A stretch of 64,000 bases of DNA from Lineus longissimus. Taxonomy: Eukaryota > Nemertea > Pilidiophora > Heteronemertea > Lineidae. Made by a program: the position numbers and the translations under genes. The notes beneath the pieces were generated by a model. It did not search any database, had not been told where the DNA came from, and saw only the letters and a list, made by a program, of their open reading frames with translations. This document shows positions 1-11,300 of the stretch, in pieces; position 1 is the stretch's first letter, and every line of letters begins with the position of its first letter. The stretch lies in assembly GCF_910592395.1 (NCBI RefSeq), contig NC_088311.1, forward strand, positions 2,296,501 through 2,360,500, read 5' to 3'.

Positions 1-39
1 ATTTAGACATTTCCACTTTGTGCGTTGTCGTTAACATTA

Positions 40-48
40 AAAGGATAT
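40..48 (-). other. STK11: U12-type AT-AC 5' splice site of STK11 intron 2
   Basis: Directly after the last base of exon 2 the minus strand reads ATATCCTTT, a perfect match to the minor-spliceosome AT-AC donor consensus. Without it the reading frame runs into a stop after 13 divergent residues and homology to LKB1 ends. The human LKB1 gene is known to have an AT-AC intron at this same codon position, between the two first bases and the third base of the codon for Met125. Confidence 0.9.
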
Positions 49-599
49 ATCTTCTGCTTCTCCTCGTTGTATAGAACATCAACCAACTCTATCACATGTT
101 TATGAGATAATCTCTTCAGCAGCCGGATTTCTCTGAAGAAAGAAGACGATAGCGAATGAATGAGAAACATCCAACAATATACAAAACATGAAAACTTTTA
201 CTCCGATGATGACTATACAACACTAATCAAAATTAGGTCAAGCAGCAAAGCTTAGGCCTACCTTTGAACATTCTGTTCTCCATTCGGGATTTTCCGCAGC
301 TTCTTTTTTTTCAATATTTTGACAGCTAGCCTACGCAATGTCTCTGTATCTAGCACCTCTTTGACCTTAGCATAAGACCCTTCCCCAAGCACATCTCCTA
401 AGAGATATTTTCCAATCAACTTTGCCCTCTTTTTCCTGGGTTGATAAATTATTTGATCAGATTCCACCCGGGTGAAAAACGGAATATCGGTCTCGTCATC
501 ACTGAGGAAAGCGATTTCATTGGAAGCGTCCACGATATGATGGTGGAAATCATTGTGGCCAAATCCAAGGCCATTATCCACATTATTTACATCCACCAT
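49..599 (-). CDS. STK11: STK11/LKB1 serine-threonine kinase, first two coding exons (partial)
   Basis: Master kinase of AMPK-related kinases, acting with STRAD and MO25 in energy sensing and cell polarity. Exon 1 is 599-262 and starts [10 protein letters not shown]; exon 2 is 132-49 (84 bp, the same length as human exon 2). The protein shows the basic PRKKRAKL stretch before the kinase domain (nuclear localisation region in vertebrates), a glycine-rich loop GEGSYAKV, the catalytic lysine in AVKIL, the [12 protein letters not shown] stretch typical of LKB1, and the start of the alphaC helix region in exon 2 ([20 protein letters not shown]). The loop has Ala where vertebrate LKB1 has Gly (GEGSYGKV). 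Exon 1 ends at an ordinary GT donor (261); exon 2 ends in phase 2 at an ATATCCTTT donor, a U12-type intron as in human intron 2. The rest of the gene lies beyond position 1. Identity is very secure. Confidence 0.96.
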
Positions 600-1090
600 T
601 TCAACTAGAAGGTCCCCAATTCAACCCATTTCTGGTGTCATTATTCTGAAGAGTGCAGCAACATTCGCCATTTTGGTACAAATCGAATCCTCTTGTCGGA
701 ATTGCGGTTGTTTCGCTCCCGACCTTTTCGCCCCCAGTCGTTTCGCTCCCTTGGACTTTTTTTAGCGTGTTCGATTAGTTACTAGCGCCGCGCTTGTGCG
801 AGTAAGCGCCAGTTCGTTCTTTTTGGTACTGGCGCCTCATCTCGCGCCAGGATATTGCGCGACCCTGACAGTGAGCGACCCTGCTAGCGGTTTACTTGGA
901 CATTCGGCTTTGTTGTGACTAGAACTGATATTTGTAGGTCTAATTTGATGGTTGACATAAGCACTGCAGTGAAAGTGGGTTCCTAGGTTTTGACTTGTGT
1001 TTTAAACTCTGTTATATCTCATTTTAAAATCATTCTGTTCTCCTTTCCACTCCAGCCATGCCCTACTACTAAAGTAGTCCTACTTCTAAA
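600..1090. promoter_or_regulatory. Shared intergenic region between divergent STK11 and WD40-SOCS genes
   Basis: Only 491 bp separates the two start codons, which point away from each other, so a bidirectional promoter is likely. The stretch 690-900 is richer in GC than its surroundings, with repeated TTTCGCTCCC-like words (about 711-755) and several GCGC words (780-890). An 8-bp inverted repeat GCGCCAGT / ACTGGCGC lies at 806-835. The minus strand near 665-680 has an AAAATGGCG word resembling a YY1 site. No TATA box stands out. Transcription starts cannot be placed from sequence alone. Confidence 0.5.
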
Positions 1091-3142
1091 ATGGGTATCA
1101 CAACATCTCTGGCAAAGAATGGGCGTCGCTATGCGGCTGACAAGGTGTACACCCCAATGCCAATTGAACTCAGAAAACCTGTTGGCTGTCCTGTGGCTTC
1201 TTTCAAGGCAATGCCACCGCTGAAAGGAAAACACTGTGAGTTGATCATATCAATAAAAATTACCAGTAGGCCTTAGCCTATCTAGTATCTATTCTTAGGG
1301 ACATCAATTTTTCCGCTGTCAGACTGAACTACATGTATAGCATGTAGCCTGGAAATTGCTGGGACACTGATAATCTATTTCTATAAATAAGAGATTTTCT
1401 AGTTAAAATGTAACGAGGTGTGTCCCCTGACTCTAAACACCCTGTGAGCATTCTCTATAGATATAGCCTTTGTCAATTTTCAATATCATAGAAATTGATT
1501 TGACAGGTTGTTTAATTATAATTAAATAGAGCAATGACAAAAAAACCCAAAGGGGATAACAAGGTCAACATGATGATGATGGTTGACAAAGATTATTTCT
1601 GAGCCATGGTTACAACAAATCTTGTTTTCGTCCATTTCCTTCTTTTTTTGCAGTCATTATGCCAACAGGTGAAACCATGACTTGGATAGTTGACTGTCAG
1701 TTTGTTCCATACAATGATTGTACAGTGGCGACTAGTGTAGCAGCATACTTACCCCGGCCAGGTCGGATGCCAACAGTTGCAAATAGATTTGTGAATGGTC
1801 TGCTCTGTATTTGGAGGCTTAGAAGAAGAATGAGTAGGTATTCTTACCCCTTCACACAATGATCGCGCATCCAGTGTTTATTTTAGGATCTTGATGATAT
1901 TTAAACACATAGTATTAGAATGTCATGGCTTATAATCCTAATTGCTTAATATTATTGTACAACTAATTAGTACAGTACTCTACTTCATTCTTTTTCAATT
2001 CAGAATGCGAAATAATCAAGGGTTCTTCAACAAATGCTGCCGTGCCACGAGTCCATCCTCATCCCAATGGCGAGTACATATGTTACATTGGCCCTGGAAA
2101 TATCATTCTGATGGACATTCAGACACTAGAAAAGGCTGTCAAGAACAAAGATTCTCAGTTTGCTTCTTACAAATACTTAGCTGTGTCTCCAAATGGCAGT
2201 TATGTGGCTTACATATCCCGATCGGGGGTGAATTATTCCCTTACAGTGATGATAAGGGATGGAATATACTTCATGCCAGTGTATGAGAACAGACTGGACC
2301 ATTTATGTTTAAGCTTTGTGGGGACAAGACAGTATACTGAACATGTGGAATGTAAGTGGTCTCCAGATAGTGTCCATGTGGCTGTTGGTTCCACCATGGG
2401 GCACTTGTTAGTTGTGCGGCGAGAGGGTCTGGATTCCATCTGTAATGTGATTCCTGGCATGTTTGAACTGTATTCCACCAGTGAGCAGGGGCCAACAGTA
2501 TTAGCAACTCCAATGGGTTTTGACTTCGATCCAAGATACAAGTACAGCATCCTTGTGTTTGTAGACAAGAATAACACACTTTATATGCTCAACATTGAGG
2601 AGAAGGAGGTCATACATCAGGTTGTAATTGATACAGTGGGTAGTGTCAATTGCATTCAGTATGACAATGATGGACGAGTTCTTGCAGTTGCTACCTCAGA
2701 AGCTGTCTTAGAACTACGTTGCCCTGATACGTTGGACATCATCTATACAATTGACATGTCCGCCACTGTCCCCGGTGGAGGAGTTGATCCCTCACCAGAT
2801 ATGCCAATAGGTGGTGCTGAAAGTCCAATGGAGCAACTCAATGGAAACTTCCCTGCAGTGACACGGCTGTCATTCAGTCAATTTGGTGACTTCATTGCAG
2901 TTTCTTCAAGCGATGGATACGCAAGGATCTGGCAACTGAAATCAGATATCAGTCTTCAAAATATTTGCCGGAAAACTATTCTTGGAACTGTCAAGGCTAA
3001 CAACATTTGGCGACTTCCATTGCCTCCAAGAATTCTGATGTATCTCTTACAGTGGTCACGGGAAGTTCGCATGGCAAAGATGGACGAACTTGAGGGGCAG
3101 ACAGAGAAAGTTCTCAGAGAAATCAAGGACATGGTGCTGTGA
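1091..3142 (+). CDS. WD40-like beta-propeller protein with C-terminal SOCS box
   Basis: Three exons, 1091-1235, 1654-1833 and 2004-3142, join in consistent phase to 487 residues. Residues about 423-457 read DISLQNICRKTI ... RLPLPPRILMYLL, an excellent SOCS box: the BC-box part (SLQNICRKTI) would bind elongin B/C and the LPLP part matches the cullin-5 box. The region before it has WD40-type strands (for example VECKWSPDSVHVAVGSTMG, LSFSQFGDFIAVSSSDGYARIWQL), so this is probably a substrate receptor of a CUL5 ubiquitin ligase. A short, charged helical tail follows the SOCS box. The N-terminus MGITTS fits the N-myristoylation pattern (Gly2, Ser6). I do not recognise a named vertebrate orthologue; it is not clearly WSB1 or WSB2. 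Exon 3 is internally open and codes most of the propeller. The start was chosen as the first ATG of an exon that ends in a GTGAGT donor. Confidence 0.85.
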
Positions 3143-3829
3143 TATTTCAATATTGGGCATTTAAAGCTGAAGTGAATATATTTTCAAAACTGTGTACTTT
3201 ACAGCTGCCCATTGTAATGTAAAGTGTTGATGCCTGTGTTAATGTGCTCATCTAGTTAAGCTCCTGATGCTAATCGAGGAGTGGTTGTGAAATTCTTTTT
3301 GAATGTGACTAGAATCCTTCAAAGATTAAAGCACATAATTAATTGCTGTTTGTGGTTACTGCTATAATTAAAAAAATTCCCATATGAAACCTCCATTTAC
3401 CTACAGTAATGCCAGTCAAAATGAACAAGTCTTGTTCTTGATTTTTCTCACAACACTGTAATTTCGACCGATATTTTCTGGTGGATGAGTTTCCTTGTTA
3501 GGATCAGCTTCTTCAGATCTGTCTGATATTATGCATCTTTAGTAATACGGGTTCTGATACTGAGTCAACTATTGTCAAATATTTTAGATAACTAAATCCA
3601 TTATTGTTCATTACCATATGTACGAGAATAAATTTTGTCAACGTCTTGCTATGGTGTTTGGAAGTGATGCTGGTCAGTGATATACAAATATCTTTATTAT
3701 ATTTCAAGTTTTGGTCTAGTATATGGACTTTATAATCTGTGGTATAAAAGCACCCTTTGAGCACAATCGTTATTATTATTTCATGTATTATTGTTGTTAC
3801 AATCATGAGTTATTCTGTCTTAACACCTT
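3143..3829. other. 3' UTR and downstream spacer of WD40-SOCS gene
   Basis: AT-rich, with no supported coding sequence. Possible polyadenylation signals are ATTAAA at 3325-3330 and AATAAA at 3627-3632. A 97-codon minus-strand open frame here has no recognisable domain and AT-rich composition, so it is left out. Confidence 0.5.
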
Positions 3830-4168
3830 CAGCGCCGAATCACGTAGATCTACGTGGCCCAAATCCCCTCCCCTTTGAGCTGGTTATCGGAGTCTCATTG
3901 ACTTCATGAAAGAACTACGCCATCGCCATCTTCAGGGCAAGGGAAGAACTGAAAAGACAAGAAAAGGTCCTTTCAGTTCTTACCTTGCCCTAAAGATGGC
4001 AATGGCGTACTGAACTACGCCATCGCCATCTTCAGGGCACGGTAGGAACTGAAAAGTTCCTACCTTGCCCTGAAGATGGCGATGGCGTAGTTCTTTCATG
4101 AAGGCGATGAGACTCCTGTAACGAGTTCAAAAAGGGGGGGATTTGGGCCACGTGGTGGTTCGGCGCTG
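3830..4168. mobile_element. Palindromic foldback element (MITE-like) with nested hairpins
   Basis: The ends are inverted copies: CAGCGCCGAA at the left and TTCGGCGCTG at the right, extending inward through a CACGTGGCCCAAATCCC-type word (with a short insertion or mismatch at left). Inside, a module of about 40 bp with ACTACGCCATCGCCATCTTC occurs four times in alternating orientation (about 3912-3955, 3972-4012, 4015-4055, 4058-4097), so the element folds into two adjacent hairpins capped by a long outer stem. No transposase is present. No convincing target-site duplication is visible. Confidence 0.8.
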
Positions 4169-4664
4169 ATTACATGTAGCAGAGTTGGGCCAAATCTTCC
4201 TGTTCCATGTAGTTTACATCGCATTTTTTGTGTGTATACATTGTTGACTGATTGTTATTTTGTAAGAGTATTCGAATTAAAATGATGTGATATCCTACCT
4301 TAATAACTGTGGTTTGTTATGAAATTTTAAAAATACAAGGAAATCAACAAGAGTCTAGGACAATCCCCCAACCCAGACGATACCCCCAGACTGACGTCTG
4401 CGCATAAACCAAAGGAAGCGGGCCTCTCCCTGGACAATTTCTCGCCAGATGAGTGGATGTCTTGATATCAGTAAATTTACAAAACATTTTGATTCTGTAG
4501 ACAACAAGATTGTTGTAACGTTGACTCAAAGTTGTGATATTCCTATATGATTGGGATTTGTGACTCCTCCAGCTGGATAACCAGCTTGATAACCATGCTG
4601 GATAAGAGGACTCTCCAGGACGTGCTGCCATCTTTCAGCTAATTAGTCAAACTGCTGTACCAAC
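4169..4664. promoter_or_regulatory. Spacer and probable ANKRD13C promoter / 5' UTR
   Basis: No coding sequence is supported. On the minus strand AAAGATGGCAGC at about 4625-4637 resembles a YY1 site, some 30 bp upstream of the ANKRD13C start codon, a placement common just downstream of transcription starts. The minus-strand 95-codon frame here looks like chance. Confidence 0.35.
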
Positions 4665-5302
4665 ATGGCAGACGAATTTCCTCTTCACGAGTGTGTTTTC
4701 AAAGGAGATATTCGTCAATTATCACAACTTTTAAGATCTCATGATGTTACTCAGAAGGATAAACATGGTGAGGATTATATAGAGTCTGTGTCTACTGAAT
4801 TTCATCGCGATCGGGCTTGCCGTATTGCCGTTTTCACTAGATTTTTTGAAGTGCTCATACAAGATCATTTCACCTGTCAAGTTTGTAGTGTAAAATGTAC
4901 AGTGAGGGTGACAGTGTACATGTAACATACATAGTACCCTATCGCCATCGGCCTATGCTGTGTACATTCAGCATAATAATACATGCATGACCTTTGTGAC
5001 ACATACACCTGTTATTTATGTGTACTGTTGCATTCATATTACGAATCTCATAATTATTGGAATAAAATAGGCTACGTGATCATGCCTGTACTCTACTCAG
5101 ACTCGGTGGTTTAGACTGTCACTGTGTGCCTAGGAACGAATTTACAATCCCTGATCATGGACATGCCCCAAAAAAGGGTCATCGATTGACGAAATAAGTG
5201 CCATTGTTGAATGGATTTATAGTTGGATGCAATCAAACTACGTCATTTCCGATCGGGGATTGTAAATTTTAACCATTTTAATCATCATCATCATCATTAG
5301 AT

Positions 5303-5358
<56 letters not shown>

Positions 5359-8300
5359 GTCCCAGCATATCACTATCACTATCAGTAGGCCTATGCACCA
5401 TCTCGTTTTTTCCGAGAGTTTGTTGTGCATAACAACACACATGGTCAAATACTTCCACTTTCAAGAAGTACTAGGCCTACCGTACTCCTATAAAAAAAGT
5501 ATCACTCGGAAATTTTGGTAGTCCCTTGCTTGATTAAAATTGTAATCTCTGATGAGCACCCGTTCTGTCTAATTCAATATTGTTTATTTTGCAACTCCTG
5601 ATGAATTTCTTAATTTGCCTTCTAGGGAATACGCCACTTCATCTGGCAGTTATGTTGGGGCACAAAGGTAAGTCAGTTTTGTCATTTTGTTGGAACTGTA
5701 CCGTGTTAGCAACTCTGAAAACACTATGGGCAACATCGACTGAAAAATCAAGGTGGCATCTGATACTTAAGTGCTGATTGACCTATATCTTGGTCCTTGG
5801 ATATTTTGATCATCAGTGTCATGATTGGTAAATTGATACATGTACATGAACTGCTTCGTACTCTTTGTTTCCATAATTAACCAGTATAAGTTTATACTTG
5901 GACCTTATACCAAAAAATTACTCATCTTGTTCCAGAATGTGTTCACTTACTGCTTGCCCACGGCGCCCCAGTGAAAGTAAAGAATGCTCAGGGTTGGAAT
6001 CCGCTGGCGGAAGCTATAAGTCGGGGTGACAGACAAACAAGTAAGTTGATTATCTTCATGGTCTACACATCAAGAAAAAGAATAATAAGATTATACACTC
6101 ATACTTGTTGCCCAGACCAGTCAGATACAGAATCTGTCCTTGCTTCCTCTTGGTCTCAGGTACACGAGAAGTTGTTACATTGAATTTCAACCTCTAGCAA
6201 AGTCCAAATTTGGTGATCTACTCGCAATATCATAGCACTCATAAATTTTATAGAGACGTTGTCCTGACATATGTAAAAGGGAGTGTTACTGGCATACACT
6301 GGGTGGGCCGACAATCAATATCACAAACCTAGTCTAGATGTTATTGAGGCATTGATCTTGTGTTGGTGTATTGCCGTATTGGAATTTTGGAAACTGTACT
6401 GTCAATGGGCGATTCCTAGAAAACAATGAACCTAACCTCTATAAGTTAAATGATTCATTCTACGAATCTATGAACTGATCCATCCAGCCTTCTTGTCACA
6501 AACCCTTGTTGAGCTTTGATTTCTGTAATGTTCTAATCCCTGAGTAGATGTAAATCAGTGACTTATCTCAAAAATAATTAGATACCAGTACTGTTGCGAT
6601 ATTATTCATAAATTCTCTGTGACGCCTATGATGCTCTCATCACGTTCTTGTGATCAATATCTTGTTGTATGTCATACATCCCAAACCGCCAGACATGCTA
6701 TTTTGGTTTGTAATTATCAAGGCATTGAAATCAATTATCTCTCTAGACATGGTAGATTTATAAAGGTGATGAGAGGTTGCTGCTGCGCTTCCCTCAAATC
6801 ACACACAATATCATGAACAAGACGTCCTAATCATGATTGGAAGTTCAGATTATATATTGGCAATTAAACCAGGGAATTATAAAAAGTATCCAGGGAGTCG
6901 GATTTGGGGAAGATCTTGTAAAGAATACAAGTCAGAGGATGCTAATTATTGTCTTGGAGAATGTGAGAGGTTTGTTAATCAATGGCAAGGATTTGAAAAG
7001 TGCTAATGTAGGCATGCATCAATTGCTTCAAACACCGCAGATCTTGATTGTCTAATCACAAGTCTAATTATTGGATGAACAAATCGACCATTCATTACAC
7101 GATGCAGTCTTCCCTTGGGACAAATGTCCATTTGGTGCAATGCATCAACCACTTTCCAGATTCCAAAGCCAGGGCTCACCTCTGAATCTCGTCTTTCTCT
7201 TTTTAGTCACCTCCTTGTTACGGAAGTTGAAACAGCAATCACGGGAAGCTCTTGAAGAGAGGAGACCAGCTCTTATAAAGGCTTTAAAAGATTTAGGAGA
7301 TTTCTACCTAGAACTAAAGTGGGATTTTCACAGTTGGGGTAAGTTGTAGCTTTTCTAACTTTCAATGTACCGTACATGTTATAGGTAATTTGACCCAATT
7401 ATTGATGCGTATTGGAAGTAGTGGACTTCAGTTAGGACATTTAGTGACTGTGACAAGGCCAACGTTGACTAGTTTCAAAAATTAGTTGCAAGTTCCTGAT
7501 TGTCATTTCTATCATGATAGGAAAGGGTTAACCATATTGAAGAGTGCATTTATGCATTTTGGTATCATCATCATGCATTTAAAGTAAGCTACCACCTGGA
7601 TGAGTCATTTGTTGAACTACCCGGCAACTCCCTGTCTTTAATTCTAAAGCAAATCATACCAGAATTGTTCACTCACAAGGGCAAATTGATGAATTTATCA
7701 AAGATTTGTAATTGAATAAGCAATAAAACACTGAGATACGTGACATTAGGAAGACTCTGATATTGCTGTTGGCACTGTAACAAGATTAGCTGTACCAACA
7801 TCAACTATGGGGTTGGAGACAATAAGGCATCTATCTCAGTACAGTGCTCTGATGGGTTTTAGTGTGATTGGACGCTTAGGGTTCAGGGTATTGAAAATGT
7901 GTGGCACTGGCAGTGTATGACTGTCCTACACTGCTGGCGACACTTATGGCAGCAGTTCCGGGAAGAAGTGGCAAGGTATTGAGCATGTATGCCTGGCTGT
8001 GAGAGTTGACAGCAATGTATACTTTTAAGTCTTGAGTGCGAATTACTGGCCCTAAAACAACGTTTGGTCATGTTAAATCGTACTACATTTCGACACCAAC
8101 CCACTCTGGCTTTAGTTCAGTCAGTTAATCAAGCATGTTTTTCATTCGTGTCGAGTATTCTCCTCTACTTAATATAATACCGATACTCAAATTTGAATAT
8201 TGGTTTCTTCTTAAAATACTTTAGGAATCCTCCCACTCGAAATTTCTCATGTTCATGTTTAGTCTGATCTTTCAGAAGGAGAAGGTGAAGAACAAGATTG

Positions 8301-11300
8301 ATAATGATGTAAACCTGTCCTCTTCTTCCCGCAGCAAACCTTACAAATCACTTATATAATGTGGGTTGGAAAATTTATCTATTGATTTTCAGGTCATCAT
8401 GCCTAGCTAATTCCCCATCCTCAGGATTATTTCCTCACAAATGATATTAAAATCCATCTGCTCAATGCAACAATTACAATAAAGTTAGCGGGTGACTAAT
8501 TTGATGATTTGCTTTATCTTGTCAGTCCCTTTAGTATCAAGGATCCTTCCATCCGACATATGCAGAATTCACAAGAAAGGCTCAAGTATAAGGTATGTAT
8601 TGCAGAAAAATGTGTAAAAACATAATGTCATGCAGTTAACAACAATAAGTCAGTCAATCGAAGGCCTCCAAGTTGTTTGCCTGTCCACCTTGATGACTGG
8701 GAATGGGAAACCCCACTGAAACTGATGACCTAGTGCACGAAAAGGGACTCACCTCTTTCTCGTTCTCAGATTCGGGGCCGATCTTAACCTCCCTTATCTT
8801 TCCCTTTCCAGATTGGACACAACTTTAGTAGATTTCAATGACATGCGATGGGAGCATGGTGATATCACTTTTATATTCAACGGGGAATCGAAGCCGTCAA
8901 ACTCACTGACTGTTCTAGACAATAAACTCAAAGTCTTTCAAAATATCAGGAATGAGGTAGGTCACAATAGCTGCGCTTACACCACGAAATATTGGTGGAC
9001 CAATTGCACTTACACCACCACATTGCCGCGACAAATTGGTTCGGCAATCCATTGCCGATACAAATTGCCGAGCGAATTTGTCCCACCAAGCTTGATGGTC
9101 CAAATTCGCCCGGCTTGTTAAAAGCTCGGCTTTGTCGTGGTGTAAGCGCAAATGGATCGGCAATTAGCTAGTTAGATGGTTCGGCTCCAGGCGGCGCTTT
9201 CGAAATGGCGCTTTCTGCCAAGGCTTTCCGCGTTCTGCTTATTGTTTGCGCGCCATCTGTAGCCGGATTTTATAACTAGCTGCAGCGCTGGTGTAAGCGC
9301 TTGGTGGATTTTCGATGGTGCGGCATTGGTTCCCGAACCAAGATTGGTGGTCCATTTTCAGGTGGTGTAAGTGCGGCTAATCAGAGAAGTGCAATACCCT
9401 AGTATATTAGTAACGTAATCTGGTTTTACAATAGTGTGATAGCAGGATGTGATTGTGAAGAAAACCAGGCCTTTTTAGAAGCAACTTGAAATTAAAGTGT
9501 TTGTGGAAATTAGTTAATCAGGAAAACGCTCGGAAGGATACCTTGAATACGTTAAGAGAGACCTCTGCTCTTTCTATGTTGACAGTCCCTATTGTTGCCT
9601 TCAGGAGTCTGAGTCTGAGATAGAAGATGAAATAGACATCCTGATGAGCAGTGATATCGTCGCTGCTCAGATGCCGACCAAAAATATCACATTCACAAGA
9701 GCACAAAAGGGTTTTCTATTCAGGGAAGATAAAACGGTAGGTTTATTTGCCTGTACTTCGTGGTAATGTGTTGTCAGTTAGGATGTCCTGTTATGCTCTG
9801 TTCTCATATTTCAAGTCATTCTTTGGCTAGCATCATCTGGTGCCAAAGCCAAAATTAAAAATAAGCATGCTGTGAGAAAAGACGTGGTTGGCAACAAGAC
9901 AAGAGCTGATGGAAGGCCTTTTCAAACTTTAGATATATTTCTTTTTTCCAGGAAATGGTTGGTGAATTTAAAGCTGATTTTTATGCAGTCCATGGTATGC
10001 TCTTAGATACACGAAAAAGGTAGGGATATTGTATTGTTCATGTGTTGTCTGTGCGTGTAGAGTTGTCGAAAATGTCTCAATTGTTTCACAGTTGGTACTG
10101 AGAATGGACTTGATTTTAAATGTGCAATATCTCGGATATTCATTCATTAGTATTGTATCAATGCCACTTGTTGCAATTTGCTGCGATCATGGCTGTTGCT
10201 CTGGGACCCCTTTCAATGCCACATCTTAAAAAGTCCTTTCGAGCGCACTCCCATTCTAAGGTTCCACTGGGTTGCTAAAGGTAGCTGATCATAATCTTGT
10301 TTGGCTTTTGAATATTATCTCACAGCCACTTTTGTTTCTGCAGACGAGAGCATTTATCAGATGAGGATCTACAAAAAAATAAAGCCCTGATGGAAAGCTT
10401 GAGTAAAGGAACAATCGTAGAAAACTGTGATGTAAGTGTTCTGTATTATTTAGTTATTCTCTGCTCTATTTATTTGTTGTTATTGATTTCTTCTTGTGTT
10501 AGATGTTTGGAATAGGTGCCAACTCCATGGGCAAGTGCAAACAGGTTAAAGACAAAAGAAATGAAGTGTGTTATTCGAAGCATTCATTCTATGCAAGGCA
10601 AGTGCCAACAGGTGCAGGCAGATAGTCAGTGAATGCTTTTTGGCCATGGGCATCCATAAGGGTCAGTTTATGTGGTAATTTGACCAATTTTCACCAAGGA
10701 TATCACATTGACGATGCCCATAGAAATCTTCTGAGATTTCCTGTTACTTCCAATAATTACCCAAGAACATGAGTTGAATAAAAAAAAGAAACCTTGTGAG
10801 ATGACCCTTCTTATATTTTTTCAATTTCAGCTTATGCAGGTACATTTCCATTCTGGATATGAAATATTAAATTTTGGCTTTTGGGTTGTAACTTTCATAT
10901 TCTGTCTGCATTGCCCTGTCATGTCTATTACTAGTCTATAGGATGAAGCCTGACTCATTGTATCGCATTTCTTGAAACCTTGTGATATTTAGGGTATTAA
11001 GGCAATGGGAATTTAAACATAATTGCAGTTCATTGCAGCATGCATGATGTCCACGGTAGCCAGCTGCATGTGATAAAAGTTAAATATCTCTGGGAATCGG
11101 TTGAGGTTAATTTAGGTGTGATGCCAGTTTGTGCCCAAGTTGTCATATCTGTCATGCCCAGACCTGCAACTCGAGCAGCTCTTGTATTCTCGCTTGATCT
11201 AGAATACACGATGACTTGCAGTATGATAAAAATAGCAAGAGATCTATCATTGTGTGGATTTTGTGATAACAGCCAGTAGGCGTATAGTATTAATCATGGT

